A DNA stretch of 64,000 nucleotides from Megachile rotundata (Eukaryota; Arthropoda; Insecta; Hymenoptera; Megachilidae). Below, in pieces: positions 17,001 through 33,500 of this stretch; the first letter of the stretch is position 1, and each line of letters begins with the position of its first letter. Location: the NCBI RefSeq assembly GCF_050947335.1, contig NC_134993.1, positions 1,178,001 to 1,242,000 of the forward strand, read 5' to 3'. The position numbers and the translations under genes were made by a program. A model generated the notes under the pieces. The model searched no databases. It was not told the DNA's origin and worked only from the letters and a program-made list of their open reading frames with translations.

Positions 17001-20000
17001 TCACGCAGTCACAATCCCACAATCACGATCACACAATCACGATCACACAATCACAATCACAATCACGATCACACAGTCACGATCACACAATCAGAGTCAC
17101 ACAATCACAATCACACAACCACAATCACACAATCACACAGTCACAATCCCACAATCACGATCACACAATCACGACCACACAGTCACGATCACACGATCAC
17201 GATAACACAATCAAGGTCACACAATGACGATCACACCATCACCATCACACAATCACGACCACACAATCACGATCACACAATCACGATCACACAATCACGT
17301 TCACACAATCACAAACACACAGTCGCGATCACTCGATCACGATCACACGATCACGATCACACGATCACGATCACACAATCACAATCACACAATCAAGGTC
17401 ACACAATGACGATCACACCATCACCATCACACAATCACGACCACATAATCACGATCACACAATCACAATCACACAATCACAATCTCACAATCACAATCAC
17501 ACAATCACAATCACACAATCACAGTCACACAATCACAATCACACAATCACAATCACACAATCACAATCCTACAATCACAATCCCACAATCACAATCACAC
17601 AACCACAATCGCACAATCACGCAGTCACAATCCCACAATCACGATCACACAATCACGATCACACAATCACAATCACAATCACGATCACACAGTCACGATC
17701 ACACAATCACAATCCCACAATCACAAACACAACATCACGATCACACAGTCACCATCACACAATCACCATCACACAATCACGATCACACAATCAAGGTCAC
17801 ACAATGACGATCACACCATCACCGTCACACAATCACGACCACATAATCACGATCACACAATCACAATCACACAATCACAATATCACAATCGCAATCACAC
17901 AATCACAATATCACAATCAGACAATCACACAATCACACAATCACACAATCACGATCACACAATCACGATCACACAATCACGATCACACAATCACGATCAC
18001 ACAATCACGATCACACAATCACGATCACACAATCACGATCACACAATCACGATCACACAATCACGGTCACACAATCACGATCACACAATCACGATCACAC
18101 AATCACGACCACACAATGACGATCACACAATCACGTTCACACAATCACAAACACAGAGTCGCGATCACACGATCACGATCACACAACCACGATCACACAG
18201 TCACGACCACGCAATCACGATCACACAGTCACGATCACACAATCAGAGTCACACAATCACAATCACACAACCACAATCACACAATCACACAGTCGCAATC
18301 CCACAATCACGACCACACAGTCAGGATCACACAATCACAATCATACAATCACAATCACACAATCACATTAACACAATCAGGCAATCACACAGTCACACAA
18401 TCACGATCACACAATCACGATCACACAATCACGATCACACAATAACGATCACAAAATCACGATCACACAATCACGATCACACAATGACAATCACACAATC
18501 ACAATCACACAATCAAAATCACACAATCACAATCACACAATCAAGGTCATACAATGACGATCACACAATCCCCATCACACAATCTCGACCACACAATCAC
18601 GATCACACAATCAAGGTCACACAATGACGATCACACAATCACCATCACACAATCACGATTACACAATCACAATCACACAATCACGATCACACAATCACGA
18701 TCACACAATCACAATCACGCAATCACGATCACACAATCACGACCACACAATCACGATCACACAATCACGATCACACAATCACAAACACACAGTCGCGATC
18801 ACACTATCACGATCACACAATCACAGTCACACAATCACAATCACACAATCACAATCACAATCACGATCACACAGTCACGAACACACCATCACGATCATAC
18901 AATCAAGGTCACACAATGACGATCACACAATCACCATCACACAATCACGATCAGTCAATCACAATCACACAATCACAAACACACAGTCGCGATCACACGA
19001 TCACGATCGCACGACCACGATCACACGATCACGATCACACAATCACAATCACACAATCAAGGTCACACAATGACGATCACACCATCACCATTACACAATC
19101 ACGACCACACAATCACGATCACACAATCACGATCACACAATCACGTTCACACAATCACAAACACACAATCGCGATCACTCGATCACGATCACACGATCAC
19201 GATCACACAATCACAATCACACAATCAAGGTCACACAATGACGATCACACCATCACCATCACACAATCACGACCACACAATCACGATCACACAATCACAA
19301 TCACACAATTACAATATCACAATCGCAATCACACAATCACAATATCACAATCAGACAATCACACAATCACACAATCACACAATCACGATCACACTATCAC
19401 GATCACACAATCACGATCACACAATCACGATCACACAACCACGATCACACAGTCACGATCACACAATCACGATCACACAGTCACGATCACACAATCAGAG
19501 TCACACAATCACAATCACACAACCACAATCACACAATCACACAGTCACAATCCCACAATCACGAACACACAGTCGCGATCACACAATCACAATCATACAA
19601 TCACAATCACACAATCACATTAACAGAATCAGACAATCACACAGTCACACAATCACGATCACAAAATAACGATCACACAATCACGATCACACAATCACGA
19701 TCACACAATCACGATCACACAATCACAATCACACAATCAAAATCACACAATCACAATCACACAATCAAGGCCACACAATGACGATCACACAATCACCATC
19801 ACACAATCTCGACCACACAATCACGATTACACAATCACGATCACACAATCACGTTCACACAATCGCAAACACACAGTCGCGATCACTCGATCACGATCAC
19901 ACAATCACGATCACACAATCACGATCACTCAATCACAATCACACGATCACAAACACACACAGTCGCGATCACACGATCACGATCACACGATCACGATCAC

Positions 20001-21115
20001 ACAATCACAATCACACAATCGTTATCACACAATCACGATCACACAATCACGATCACACAATCACAATCACACAATCACAATCACACAATCAAGGTCACAC
20101 AATGACGATCACACAATCACCATCACACAATCACGATCACACAATCACAATCACACAATCACGATCACACAATCACTATCACACAATCACGATCACACAA
20201 ACACGATCACACGATCACAATCACACAATCACAAACACCCAGTCGCGATCACACGATCACGATCACACGATCACGATCACACGATCGCGATCACACGATC
20301 ACGATCACACGATCACGATCACACAATCACAATCACACAATCAAGGTCACACAATGACGATCACACCATCACCATCACACAATCACGATCACACAATCAC
20401 GTTCACACAATCACAAACACACAGTCGCGATCACTCGATCACGATCACACAAGAACGATCACACAATCACAATCACACAATCACAATCACACAATCACAA
20501 TCACACAATCACAATCACACAATCCAGGTCACACAATGACGATCACACAATCACGATCACACAATCATGATCACACAATCACGATCACACAATCACGATC
20601 ACACAATCACACAATCACACAATCACAATCACACAATCACACAGTCACAATCCCACAATCACGATCACACAATCACGATCACACAGTCACGATCACACAA
20701 TCACGATCACACAATCACAGTCACACAATCACAATCACACAGTCACAATCACAATCACGATCACACAAACACGATCACACAATCACGATCACACAATCTC
20801 GACCACACAATCACGATCACACAAACACGATCACACAATCACTATCACACAATCACTATCACACAATCACGATCACACAATTACGATCACACAATCACAA
20901 TCACGCAGTCACACTATCACAATCACAATCACAATCACAATCACAATCACACAATCACACAATCACAATCCCACAATCACAATCACACAATCACAGTCAC
21001 ACAATCACAGTCACACAATCACACAGTCACAATCCCACAATCACGATCACACAATCACGATCGCACAGTCACGATCACACGATCACGATCACACAATCAC
21101 AATCACACAATCACA
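14052..21115 (+). repeat. Large segmental block F, copy 1 (about 7 kb)
   Basis: This block is co-linear with about 30574-37664. Offsets step through 16522, 16508, 16620, 16619, 16605, 16619, 16745, 16537, 16551 and 16549. Most steps are sums of 6, 8 and 14 bp: 112 bp is eight extra units in the cacgatcacacaat run of the second copy, and 126 bp is nine units missing here at about 18117-18134. Exceptions are a single-base change near 32491 and a 2-bp insertion near 19951. Embedded within it are copies of blocks B (16518-18117), C (18916-20500) and D (20536 onward). Confidence 0.85.
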
Positions 21116-23095
21116 ATCACACAATCACGATCACACAGTCACCATCACACAATCACCATCACACAATCACGATCACACAATCAAGGTCACACAATGACGA
21201 TCACACAATCACCATCACACAATCACGATTACACAATCACAATCACACAATCACGATCACACAATCACAATCACGCAATCACGATCACACAATCACGACC
21301 ACACAATCACGATCACACAATCACGATCACACAATCACAAACACACAGTCGCGATCACACTATCACGATCACACAATCACAGTCACACAATCACAATCAC
21401 ACAATCACAATCACAATCACGATCACACAGTCGCGAACACAAAATCACGATCACACAATCAAGGTCACACAATGACGATCACACAATCACGATCACTCAA
21501 TCACAATCACACAATCACAAACACACAGTCGCGATCACACGATCACGATCGCACGACCACGATCACACGATCACGATCACACAATCACAATCACACAATC
21601 AAGGCCACACAATGACGATCACACAATCACCATCACACAATCTCGACCACACAATCACGATCACACAATCACGATCACACAATCACAATCACACAATCAC
21701 AAACACACAGTCGCGATCACACGATCACGATCACACGATCACGATCACACAATCACAATCACACAATCGTTATCACACAATCACGATCACACAATCACGA
21801 TCACACAATCACAATCACACAATCACAATCACACAATCAAGGTCACACAATGACGATCACACAATCACCATCACACAATCACGATCACACAATCACAATC
21901 ACACAATCACGATCACACAATCACGATCACACAATCACGATCACACAAACACGATCACACGATCACAATCACACAATCACAAACACCCAGCCGCGATCAC
22001 ACGATCACGATCACACGATCACGATCACACGATCGCGATCACACGATCACGATCACACGATCACGATCACACAATCACAATCACACAATCAAGGTCACAC
22101 AATGACGATCACACCATCACCATCACACAATCACGACCACACAATCACGATCACACAATCACGTTCACACAATCACAAACACACAGTCGCGATCACTCGA
22201 TCACGATCACACAATAACGATCACACAATCACAATCACACAATCACAATCACACAATCACAATCACACAATCAAGGTCACACAATGACGATCACACAATC
22301 ACGATCACACAATCATGATCACACAATCACGATCACACAATCACGATCACACAATCACACAATCACACAATCACAATCACACAATCACACAGTCACAATC
22401 CCACAATCACGATCACACAATCACGATCACACAGTCACGATCACACAATCACGATCACACAATCACAGTCACACAATCACAATCACACAGTCACAATCAC
22501 AATCACGATCACACAAACACGATCACACAATCACGATCACACAATCTCGACCACACAATCACGATCACACAAACACGATCACACAATCACTATCACACAA
22601 TCACTATCACACAATCACGATCACACAATTACGATCACACAATCACAATCACGCAGTCACACTATCACAATCACAATCACAATCACAATCACAATCACAC
22701 AATCACACAATCACAATCCCACAATCACAATCACACAATCACAGTCACACAATCACAGTCACACAATCACACAGTCACAATCCCACAATCACGATCACAC
22801 AATCACGATCGCACAGTCACGATCACACGATCACGATCACACAATCACAATCACACAATCACAATCACACAATCACGATCACACAGTCACCATCACACAA
22901 TCACCATCACACAATCACGATCACACAATCAAGGTCACACAATGACGATCACACAATCTCCATCACACAATCACGATTACACAATCACAATCACACAATC
23001 ACGATCACACAATCACAATCACGCAATCACGATCACACAATCACGACCACACAATCACGATCACACAATCACGACCACACAATCACAAACACACA
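20536..23095 (+). repeat. Local tandem duplication of about 1.75 kb inside block G
   Basis: The string from 20536 recurs from 22284 (offset 1748; catgatcac markers at 20567 and 22315). The second repeat continues to about 23090 before diverging. The same arrangement is present in the other copy of block G (45031 and 46757, offset 1726). The tandem step therefore already existed when block G was duplicated, and the second copy lost 22 bp afterwards, near 46510. Confidence 0.82.
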
Positions 23096-24999
23096 GTCGC
23101 GATCACTCGATCACGATCACACAATCACGATCACACAGTCACGATCACACAATCACAATCGCACAATCACGATCACACTATCACGATCACACAATCACGA
23201 TCACACAATCACGATCACACAATCCCGATCACACTATCACGATCACACTATCACGATCACACAATCACAGTCACACAATCACAATCACACAATCACAATC
23301 ACACAATCACAATCACAATCACGATCACACAGTCATGATCACACCATCACGATAACACGATGCCGATCACACAATCACAATCACACAATCGTTATCACAC
23401 AATCACGATCTCACAATCACCATCCCACAATCACCATCACACAATCACCATCACACAATCACCATCACACAATCACGATCACACAATCACAATCTCACAA
23501 TCACAATCACACAATCACAATCACACAATCACAATCACACAATCACAATTACACAATCACAATCACACAATCACAATCCCACAATCACAATCCCACAATC
23601 ACAATCCCACAATCACAATCCCACAATCACAATCCCACAATCACACAATCACACAGTCACAATCCCACAATCACGATCACACAATCACGATCACACAATC
23701 ACAATCACACAATCACAATCACACAGTCACACTGTCACAATCCCACAATCACGATCACATAATCACGATCACACAGTCACGATCACACGATCACGATCAC
23801 ACAATCAAGGTCACACAATGACGATCACACCATCACCATCACACAATCACGACCACACAATCACGATCACACAATTACAATCACACAATCACAATATCAC
23901 AATCGCAATCACACAATCACAATATCACAATCAGACAATCACACAATCACACAATCACACAATCACACAATCACGATCACACTATCACGATCACACAATC
24001 ACGATCACACAATCACGATCACACAATCACGATCACACAATCACGATCACACAATCACCATCACACAATCACCATCACACAATCACCATCACACAATCAC
24101 AGTCACACAATCAAGGTCACACAATGACGATCACACAATCACCATCACACAATCACGACCACTCAATCACGATCACACAATCACGATCACACAATCACGA
24201 TCACACAATCACGTTCACACAATCACAAACACAGAGTCGTGATCACACGATCACGATCACACAACCACGATCACACAGACACCATCACACAATCACGATC
24301 ACACAGTCACGATCACACAATCAGAGTCACACAATCACAATCACACAACCACAATCACACAATCACACAGTCACAATCCCACAATCACGACCACACAGTC
24401 ACGATCACACAATCACAATCATACAATCACAATCACACAATCACATTAACACAATCAGACAATCACACAGTCACACAATCACGATCACACAATCACGATC
24501 ACACAATCACGATCACACGATCACGATCACACGATCGCGATCACACGATCACGATCACACGATCACGATCACACAATCACAATCACACAATCAAGGTCAC
24601 ACAATGACGATCACACCATCACCATCACACAATCACGACCACACAATCACGATCACACAATCACGTTCACACAATCACAAACACACAGTCGCGATCACTC
24701 GATCACGATCACACAATGACGATCACACAGTCACTATCACACAATCACAATATCACAATCGCAATCACACAATCACAATAACACAATCAGACAATCACAC
24801 AATCACACAATCACACAATCACGATCACACAATCATGATCACACAATCACGATCACACAATCACGATCACACAATCACGATCACACAATCACAGTCACAC
24901 AATCACAATCACACAATCACAATTACACAAACACGATCACACAATCACGATCACACAATCACGATCACACAATCACACAATCACACAATCACACAATCA

Positions 25000-26458
25000 C
25001 ACAATCACAATCACACAATCACACAGTCCCAATCCCACAATCACGATCACACAATCACGATCACACAGTCACGATCGCACAATCACGATCACACAATCAC
25101 AGTCACACAATCACAATCACACAGTCACAATCACAATCACGATCACACAAACACGATCACACAATCACTATCACACAATCACGATCACACAATTACGATC
25201 ACACAATCACAATCACGCAGTCACACTATCGCAATCACAATCACAATCACAATCACAATCACACAATCACACAATCACAATCCCACAATCACAATCACAC
25301 AACCACAGTCACACAATCACAATCACACAATCACACAGTCACAATCCCATAATCACGATCACACAATCACGATCGCACAGTCACGATCACACGATCACGA
25401 TCACACAATCACAATCACACAATCACAATCACACAATCACGATCACACAGTCACCATCACACAATCACCATCACACAATCACGATCACACAATCAAGGTC
25501 ACACAATGACGATCACACAATCACCATCACACAATCACGATTACACAATCACAATCACACAATCACGATCACACAATCGCGATCACACAATCACAATCAC
25601 ACAATCAAGGTCACACAATGACGATCACACCATCACCATCACACAATCACGTCCACACAATCACGATCACACAATCACAAACACACAATCACAATCTCAC
25701 AATCACAATCACACAATCACAATCACACAATCACAATCACACAATCAAAATCACACAATCACAATCCTACAATCACAATCCCACAATCACAATCACACAA
25801 CCACAATCGCACAATCACGCAGTCACAATCCCACAATCACGATCACACAATCACGATCACACAATCACAATCACACAATCACAATCACACAATCACGCTG
25901 TCACAATCCCACAATCACGATCACACAATCACGATCACACAGTCACGATCACACGATCACGATCACACAAAAACAATGACACAATCACAATCACACAATC
26001 ACGAGCACAGAATCACGATCACACAATCACCATCACACAATCACGATCACACAATCACGATCACACAATCACGATCACACTATCACGATCACACAATCAC
26101 AGTCACACAATCACAATCACACAATCACAATCACAATCACGATCACACAGTCACGATCACACAATCAGAGTCACACAATCACAATCACACAACCACAATC
26201 ACACAATCACACAGTCACAATCCCACAATCACGATCACACAATCACGACCACACAGTCACGATCACACAATCACAATCACACAATCACAATCACACAATC
26301 ACAATCACACAATCACAATCACACAATCACAATCACACAATCACAATAACACAATCAGACAATCACACAGTCACACAATCACGATCACACAATCACGATC
26401 ACACAATCACGATCACACAATCACGATCACACAATCACGATCACACAATCACGATCAC
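25000..26458 (+). repeat. Block H, copy 1
   Basis: This block matches 28904-30362 at a constant offset of 3904: cccaatccc at 25029 and 28933, and ATG at 25506, 25618 and 25976 against 29410, 29522 and 29880. It includes the rare markers cacaaaaacaatgac and cacgagcacag. Related copies lie near 38170-38640 and within block G copy 2 at about 49.5-50.9 kb. Confidence 0.87.
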
Positions 26459-26650
26459 ACAGTCGCGATCACACAATCACGATGACACAATCACGATCAC
26501 ACAATCACAATCACACAATCACAATCACACAATCAAAATCACACAATCACAATCACACAATCAAGGTCACACAATGACGATCACACAATCACCATCACAC
26601 AATCACGATCACACAATCACGATCACACAATCACGATCACACTATCACGA

Positions 26651-28903
26651 TCACACAATCACAGTCACACAATCACAATCACACAATCACAATTACACAA
26701 ACACGATCACACAATCACGATCACACAATCACGATCACACAATCACACAATCACACAATCACACAATCACACAATCACAATCACACAATCACACAGTCCC
26801 AATCCCACAATCACGATCACACAATCACGATCACACAATCACGATCACACAATCACGATCACACAATCACAATCACACAATCAAGGTCACACAATGACGA
26901 TCACACCATCACCATCACACAATCACGACCACACAATCACGATCACACAATCACAAACACACAATCACAATCTCACAATCACAATCACACAATCACAATC
27001 ACACAATCACAATCACACAATCACAATCACACAATCACAATCCTACAATCACAATCCCACAATCACAATCACACAACCACAATCGCACAATCACGCAGTC
27101 ACAATCCCACAATCACGATCACACAATCACGATCACACAATCACAATCACAATCACGATCACACAGTCACGATCACACAATCAGAGTCACACAATCACAA
27201 TCACACAACCACAATCACACAATCACACAGTCACAATCCCACAATCACGATCACACAATCACGACCACACAGTCACGATCACACGATCACGATAACACAA
27301 TCAAGGTCACACAATGACGATCACACCATCACCATCACACAATCACGACCACACAATCACGATCACACAATCACGATCACACAATCACGTTCACACAATC
27401 ACAAACACACAGTCGCGATCACTCGATCACGATCACACGATCACGATCACACGATCACGATCACACAATCACAATCACACAATCAAGGTCACACAATGAC
27501 GATCACACCATCACCATCACACAATCACGACCACATAATCACGATCACACAATCACAATCACACAATCACAATCTCACAATCACAATCACACAATCACAA
27601 TCACACAATCACAATCACACAATCACAATCACACAATCACAATACTACAATCACAATCCCACAATCACAATCACACAACCACAATCGCACAATCACGCAG
27701 TCACAATCCCACAATCACGATCACACAATCACGATCACACAATCACAATCACAATCACGATCACACAGTCACCATCACACAATCACCATCACACAATCAC
27801 GATCACACAATCAAGGTCACACAATGACGATCGCACAATCACCATTACACAATCACGATTACACAATCACAATCACACAATCACGATCACACAATCACGA
27901 TCACACAATCACAATCACACAATCAAGGTCACACAATGACGATCACACCATCACCATCACACAATCACGACCACACAATCACGATCACACAATCACAAAC
28001 ACACAATCACAATCTCACAATCACAATCACACAATCACAATCACACAATCACAATCACACAATCACAATCACACAATCACAATCCTACAATCACAATCCC
28101 ACAATCACAATCACACAACCACAATCGCACAATCACGCAGTCACAATCCCACAATCACGATCACACAATCACGATCACACAATCACAATCACAATCACGA
28201 TCACACAGTCACGATCACACAATCAGAGTCACACAATCACAATCACACAACCACAATCACACAATCACACAGTCACAATCCCACAATCACGATCACACAA
28301 TCACGACCACACAGTCACGATCACACGATCACGATAACACAATCAAGGTCACACAATGACGATCACACCATCACCATCACACAATCACGACCACACAATC
28401 ACGATCACACAATCACGATCACACAATCACGTTCACACAATCACAAACACACAGTCGCGATCACTCGATCACGATCACACGATCACGATCACACAATCAC
28501 AATCACACAATCAAGGTCACACAATGACGATCACACCATCACCATCACACAATCACGATCACACAATCACAATCACAATCACGATCACACAGTCACGATC
28601 ACACAATCACAATCCCACAATCACAATCACACAATCACGATCGCACAGTCACCATCACACAATCACCATCACACAATCACGATCACACAATCAAGGTCAC
28701 ACAATGACGATCACACCATCACCGTCACACAATCACGACCACATAATCACGATCACACAATCACAATCACACAATCACAATATCACAATCGCAATCACAC
28801 AATCACAATATCACAATCAGACAATCACACAATCACACAATCACACAATCACGATCACACAATCACGATCACACAATCACACAATCACACAATCACACAA
28901 TCA
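26651..28903 (+). repeat. Block B-rich segment with two adjacent B starts
   Basis: ATG markers with ccatcaccatc occur at 26894, 27314, 27496, 27936 and 28356. The strings at 26894-27300 and 27936-28340 give the same conceptual translation, so block B was locally duplicated at a spacing of 1042 bp. The same 1042-bp spacing is seen between 13010 and 14052. Only 14-bp family units are present. Confidence 0.8.
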
Positions 28904-30362
28904 CACAATCACAATCACACAATCACAACGTCCCAATCCCACAATCACGATCACACAATCACGATCACACAGTCACGATCGCACAATCACGATCACACAA
29001 TCACAGTCACACAATCACAATCACACAGTCACAATCACAATCACGATCACACAAACACGATCACACAATCACTATCACACAATCACGATCACACAATTAC
29101 GATCACACAATCACAATCACGCAGTCACACTATCGCAATCACAATCACAATCACAATCACAATCACACGATCACACAATCACAATCCCACAATCACAATC
29201 ACACAACCACAGTCACACAATCACAATCACACAATCACACAGTCACAATCCCATAATCACGATCACACAATCACGATCGCACAGTCACGATCACACGATC
29301 ACGATCACACAATCACAATCACACAATCACAATCACACAATCACGATCACACAGTCACCATCACACAATCACCATCACACAATCACGATCACACAATCAA
29401 GGTCACACAATGACGATCACACAATCACCATCACACAATCACGATTACACAATCACAATCACACAATCACGATCACACAATCGCGATCACACAATCACAA
29501 TCACACAATCAAGGTCACACAATGACGATCACGCCATCACCATCACACAATCACGTCCACACAATCACGATCACACAATCACAAACACACAATCACAATC
29601 TCACAATCACAATCACACAATCACAATCACACAATCACAATCACACAATCAAAATCACACAATCACAATCCTACAATCACAATCCCACAATCACAATCAC
29701 ACAACCACAATCGCACAATCACGCAGTCACAATCCCACAATCACGATCACACAATCACGATCACACAATCACAATCACACAATCACAATCACACAATCAC
29801 GCTGTCACAATCCCACAATCACGATCACACAATCACGATCACACAGTCACGATCACACGATCACGATCACACAAAAACAATGACACAATCACAATCACAC
29901 AATCACGAGCACAGAATCACGATCACACAATCACCATCACACAATCACGATCACACAATCACGATCACACAATCACGATCACACTATCACGATCACACAA
30001 TCACAGTCACACAATCACAATCACACAATCACAATCACAATCACGATCACACAGTCACGATCACACAATCAGAGTCACACAATCACAATCACACAACCAC
30101 AATCACACAATCACACAGTCACAATCCCACAATCACGATCACACAATCACGACCACACAGTCACGATCACACAATCACAATCACACAATCACAATCACAC
30201 AATCACAATCACACAATCACAATCACACAATCACAATCACACAATCACAATCACACAATCACAATAACACAATCAGACAATCACACAGTCACACAATCAC
30301 GATCACACAATCACGATCACACAATCACGATCACACAATCACGATCACACAATCACGATCAC
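28904..30362 (+). repeat. Block H, copy 2
   Basis: This is the second copy of block H. It differs from copy 1 at a few bases, for example caacgtccc at about 28927-28935 against cacagtccc, cacacgatc near 29168, and the start of the match at ATG 29522 (atcacgccatc). It lacks the gatgacac variant found just after copy 1. Confidence 0.85.
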
Positions 30363-30573
30363 ACAATCACGATCACACAATCACGATCACAATCACGATC
30401 ACACAGTCACCATCACACAATCACCATCACACAATCACGATCACACAACCAAGGTCACACAATGACGGTCGCACAATCACCATTACACAATCACGATTAC
30501 ACAATCACAATCACACAATCACGATCACACAATCACGATCACACAATCACAATCACACAATCAAGGTCACACA

Positions 30574-33500
30574 ATGACGATCACACCATCACCATCACAC
30601 AATCACGACCACACAATCACGATCACACAATCACAAACACACAATCACAATCTCACAATCACAATCACACAATCACAATCACACAATCACAATCACACAA
30701 TCACAATCACACAATCACAATCCTACAATCACAATCCCACAATCACAATCACACAACCACAATCGCACAATCACGCAGTCACAATCCCACAATCACGATC
30801 ACACAATCACGATCACACAATCACAATCACAATCACGATCACACAGTCACGATCACACAATCAGAGTCACACAATCACAATCACACAACCACAATCACAC
30901 AATCACACAGTCACAATCCCACAATCACGATCACACAATCACGACCACACAGTCACGATCACACGATCACGATAACACAATCAAGGTCACACAATGACGA
31001 TCACACCATCACCATCACACAATCACGACCACACAATCACGATCACACAATCACGATCACACAATCACGTTCACACAATCACAAACACACAGTCGCGATC
31101 ACTCGATCACGATCACACGATCACGATCACACAATCACAATCACACAATCAAGGTCACACAATGACGATCACACCATCACCATCACACAATCACGATCAC
31201 ACAATCACAATCACAATCACGATCACACAGTCACGATCACACAATCACAATCCCACAATCACAATCACACAATCACGATCGCACAGTCACCATCACACAA
31301 TCACCATCACACAATCACGATCACACAATCAAGGTCACACAATGACGATCACACCATCACCGTCACACAATCACGACCACATAATCACGATCACACAATC
31401 ACAATCACACAATCACAATATCACAATCGCAATCACACAATCACAATATCACAATCAGACAATCACACAATCACACAATCACACAATCACGATCACACAA
31501 TCACGATCACACAATCACGATCACACAATCACGATCACACAATCACGATCACACAATCACGATCACACAATCACGATCACACAATCACGATCACACAATC
31601 ACGATCACACAATCACGATCACACAATCACGATCACACAATCACGGTCACACAATCACGATCACACAATCACGATCACACAATCACGACCACACAATGAC
31701 GATCACACAATCACCATCACACAAACACCATCACACAATCACAATCACACAATCAAGGTCACACAATGACGATCACACAATCACCATCACACAATCACGA
31801 CCACTCAATCACGATCACACAATCACGATCACACAATCACGTTCACACAATCACAAACACAGAGTCGCGATCACACGATCACGATCACACAACCACGATC
31901 ACACAGTCACGACCACACAATCACGATCACACAGTCACAATCCCACAATCACACAATCACACAGTCACAATCCCACAATCACGATCACACGATCACGATC
32001 ACACAATCACAATCACACAATCGTTATCACACAATCACGATCACACAATCACGATCACACAATCACAATCACACAATCACAATCACACAATCAAGGTCAC
32101 ACAATGACGATCACACAATCACCATCACACAATCACGATCACACAATCACGATCACACAATCACGATCACACAATCACGATCACACAATCACGATCACAC
32201 AAACACCATCACACGATCACAATCACACAATCACAAACACACAGTCGCGATCACACGATCACGATCACACGATCACGATCACACGATCGCGATCACACGA
32301 TCACGATCACACGATCACTATCACACAATCACAATCACACAATCAAGGTCACACAATGACGACCACACCATCACCATCACACAATCACGACCACACAATC
32401 ACGATCACACAATCACGTTCACACAATCACAAACACACAGTCGCGATCACTCGATCACGATCACACAATGACGATCACACAGTCACTATCGACAACCACA
32501 ATCACACAATCACAATATCACAATCGCAATCACACAATCACAATAACACAATCAGAAAATCACACAATCACACAATCACACAATCACGATCACACAATCA
32601 TGATCACACAATCACGATCACACAATCACGATCACACAATTACGATCACACAATCACAGTCACACAATCACAATCACACAATCACAATTACACAAACACG
32701 ATCACACAATCACGATCACACAATCACGATCACACAATCACACAATCACACAATCACAATCACACAATCACACAGTCACAATCCCACAATCACGATCACA
32801 CAATCACGATCACACAGTCACGATCACACAATCACGATCACACAATCACAGTCACACAATCACAATCACACAGTCACAATCACAATCACGATCACACAAA
32901 CACAATCACACAATCGCGATCACACAATCTCGACCACACAATCACGATCACACAAACACGATCACACAATCACTATCACACAATCACTATCACACAATCA
33001 CGATCACACAATTACGATCACACAATCACAATCACGCAGTCACACTATCGCAATCACAATCACAATCACAATCACAATCACACAATCACACAATCACAAT
33101 CCCACAATCACAATCACACAATCACAGTCACACAATCACACAGTCACAATCCCACAATCACGATCACACAATCACGATCGCACAGTCACGATCACACGAT
33201 CACGATCACACAATCACATTCACACAATCACAATCACACAATCACGATCACACAGTCACCATCACACAATCACCATCACACAATCACGATCACACAATCA
33301 AGGTCACACAATGACGATCGCACAATCACCATTACACAATCACGATTACACAATCACAATCACACAATAACGATCACACAATCACGATCACACAATCACA
33401 ATCACACAATCAAGGTCACACAATGACGATCACACCATCACCATCACACAATCACGACCACACAATCACGATCACACAATCACAAGCACACAATCACAAT

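Larger units (their letters stand above)
19700..26650 (+). repeat. Large segmental block G, copy 1 (about 6.9 kb)
   Basis: This block is co-linear with about 44170-51100. ATG markers at 19778, 20536, 21612, 22284, 23818, 25506, 25976 and 26574 pair with 44247, 45031, 46107, 46757, 48277, 49959, 50429 and 51027. Offsets range from 24453 to 24495 and change mostly by 14, 22 or 28 bp. The block contains the rare marker gatgccgatc (23359 and 47818). Its left end overlaps block F, so this sequence exists in three related places. Confidence 0.87.
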
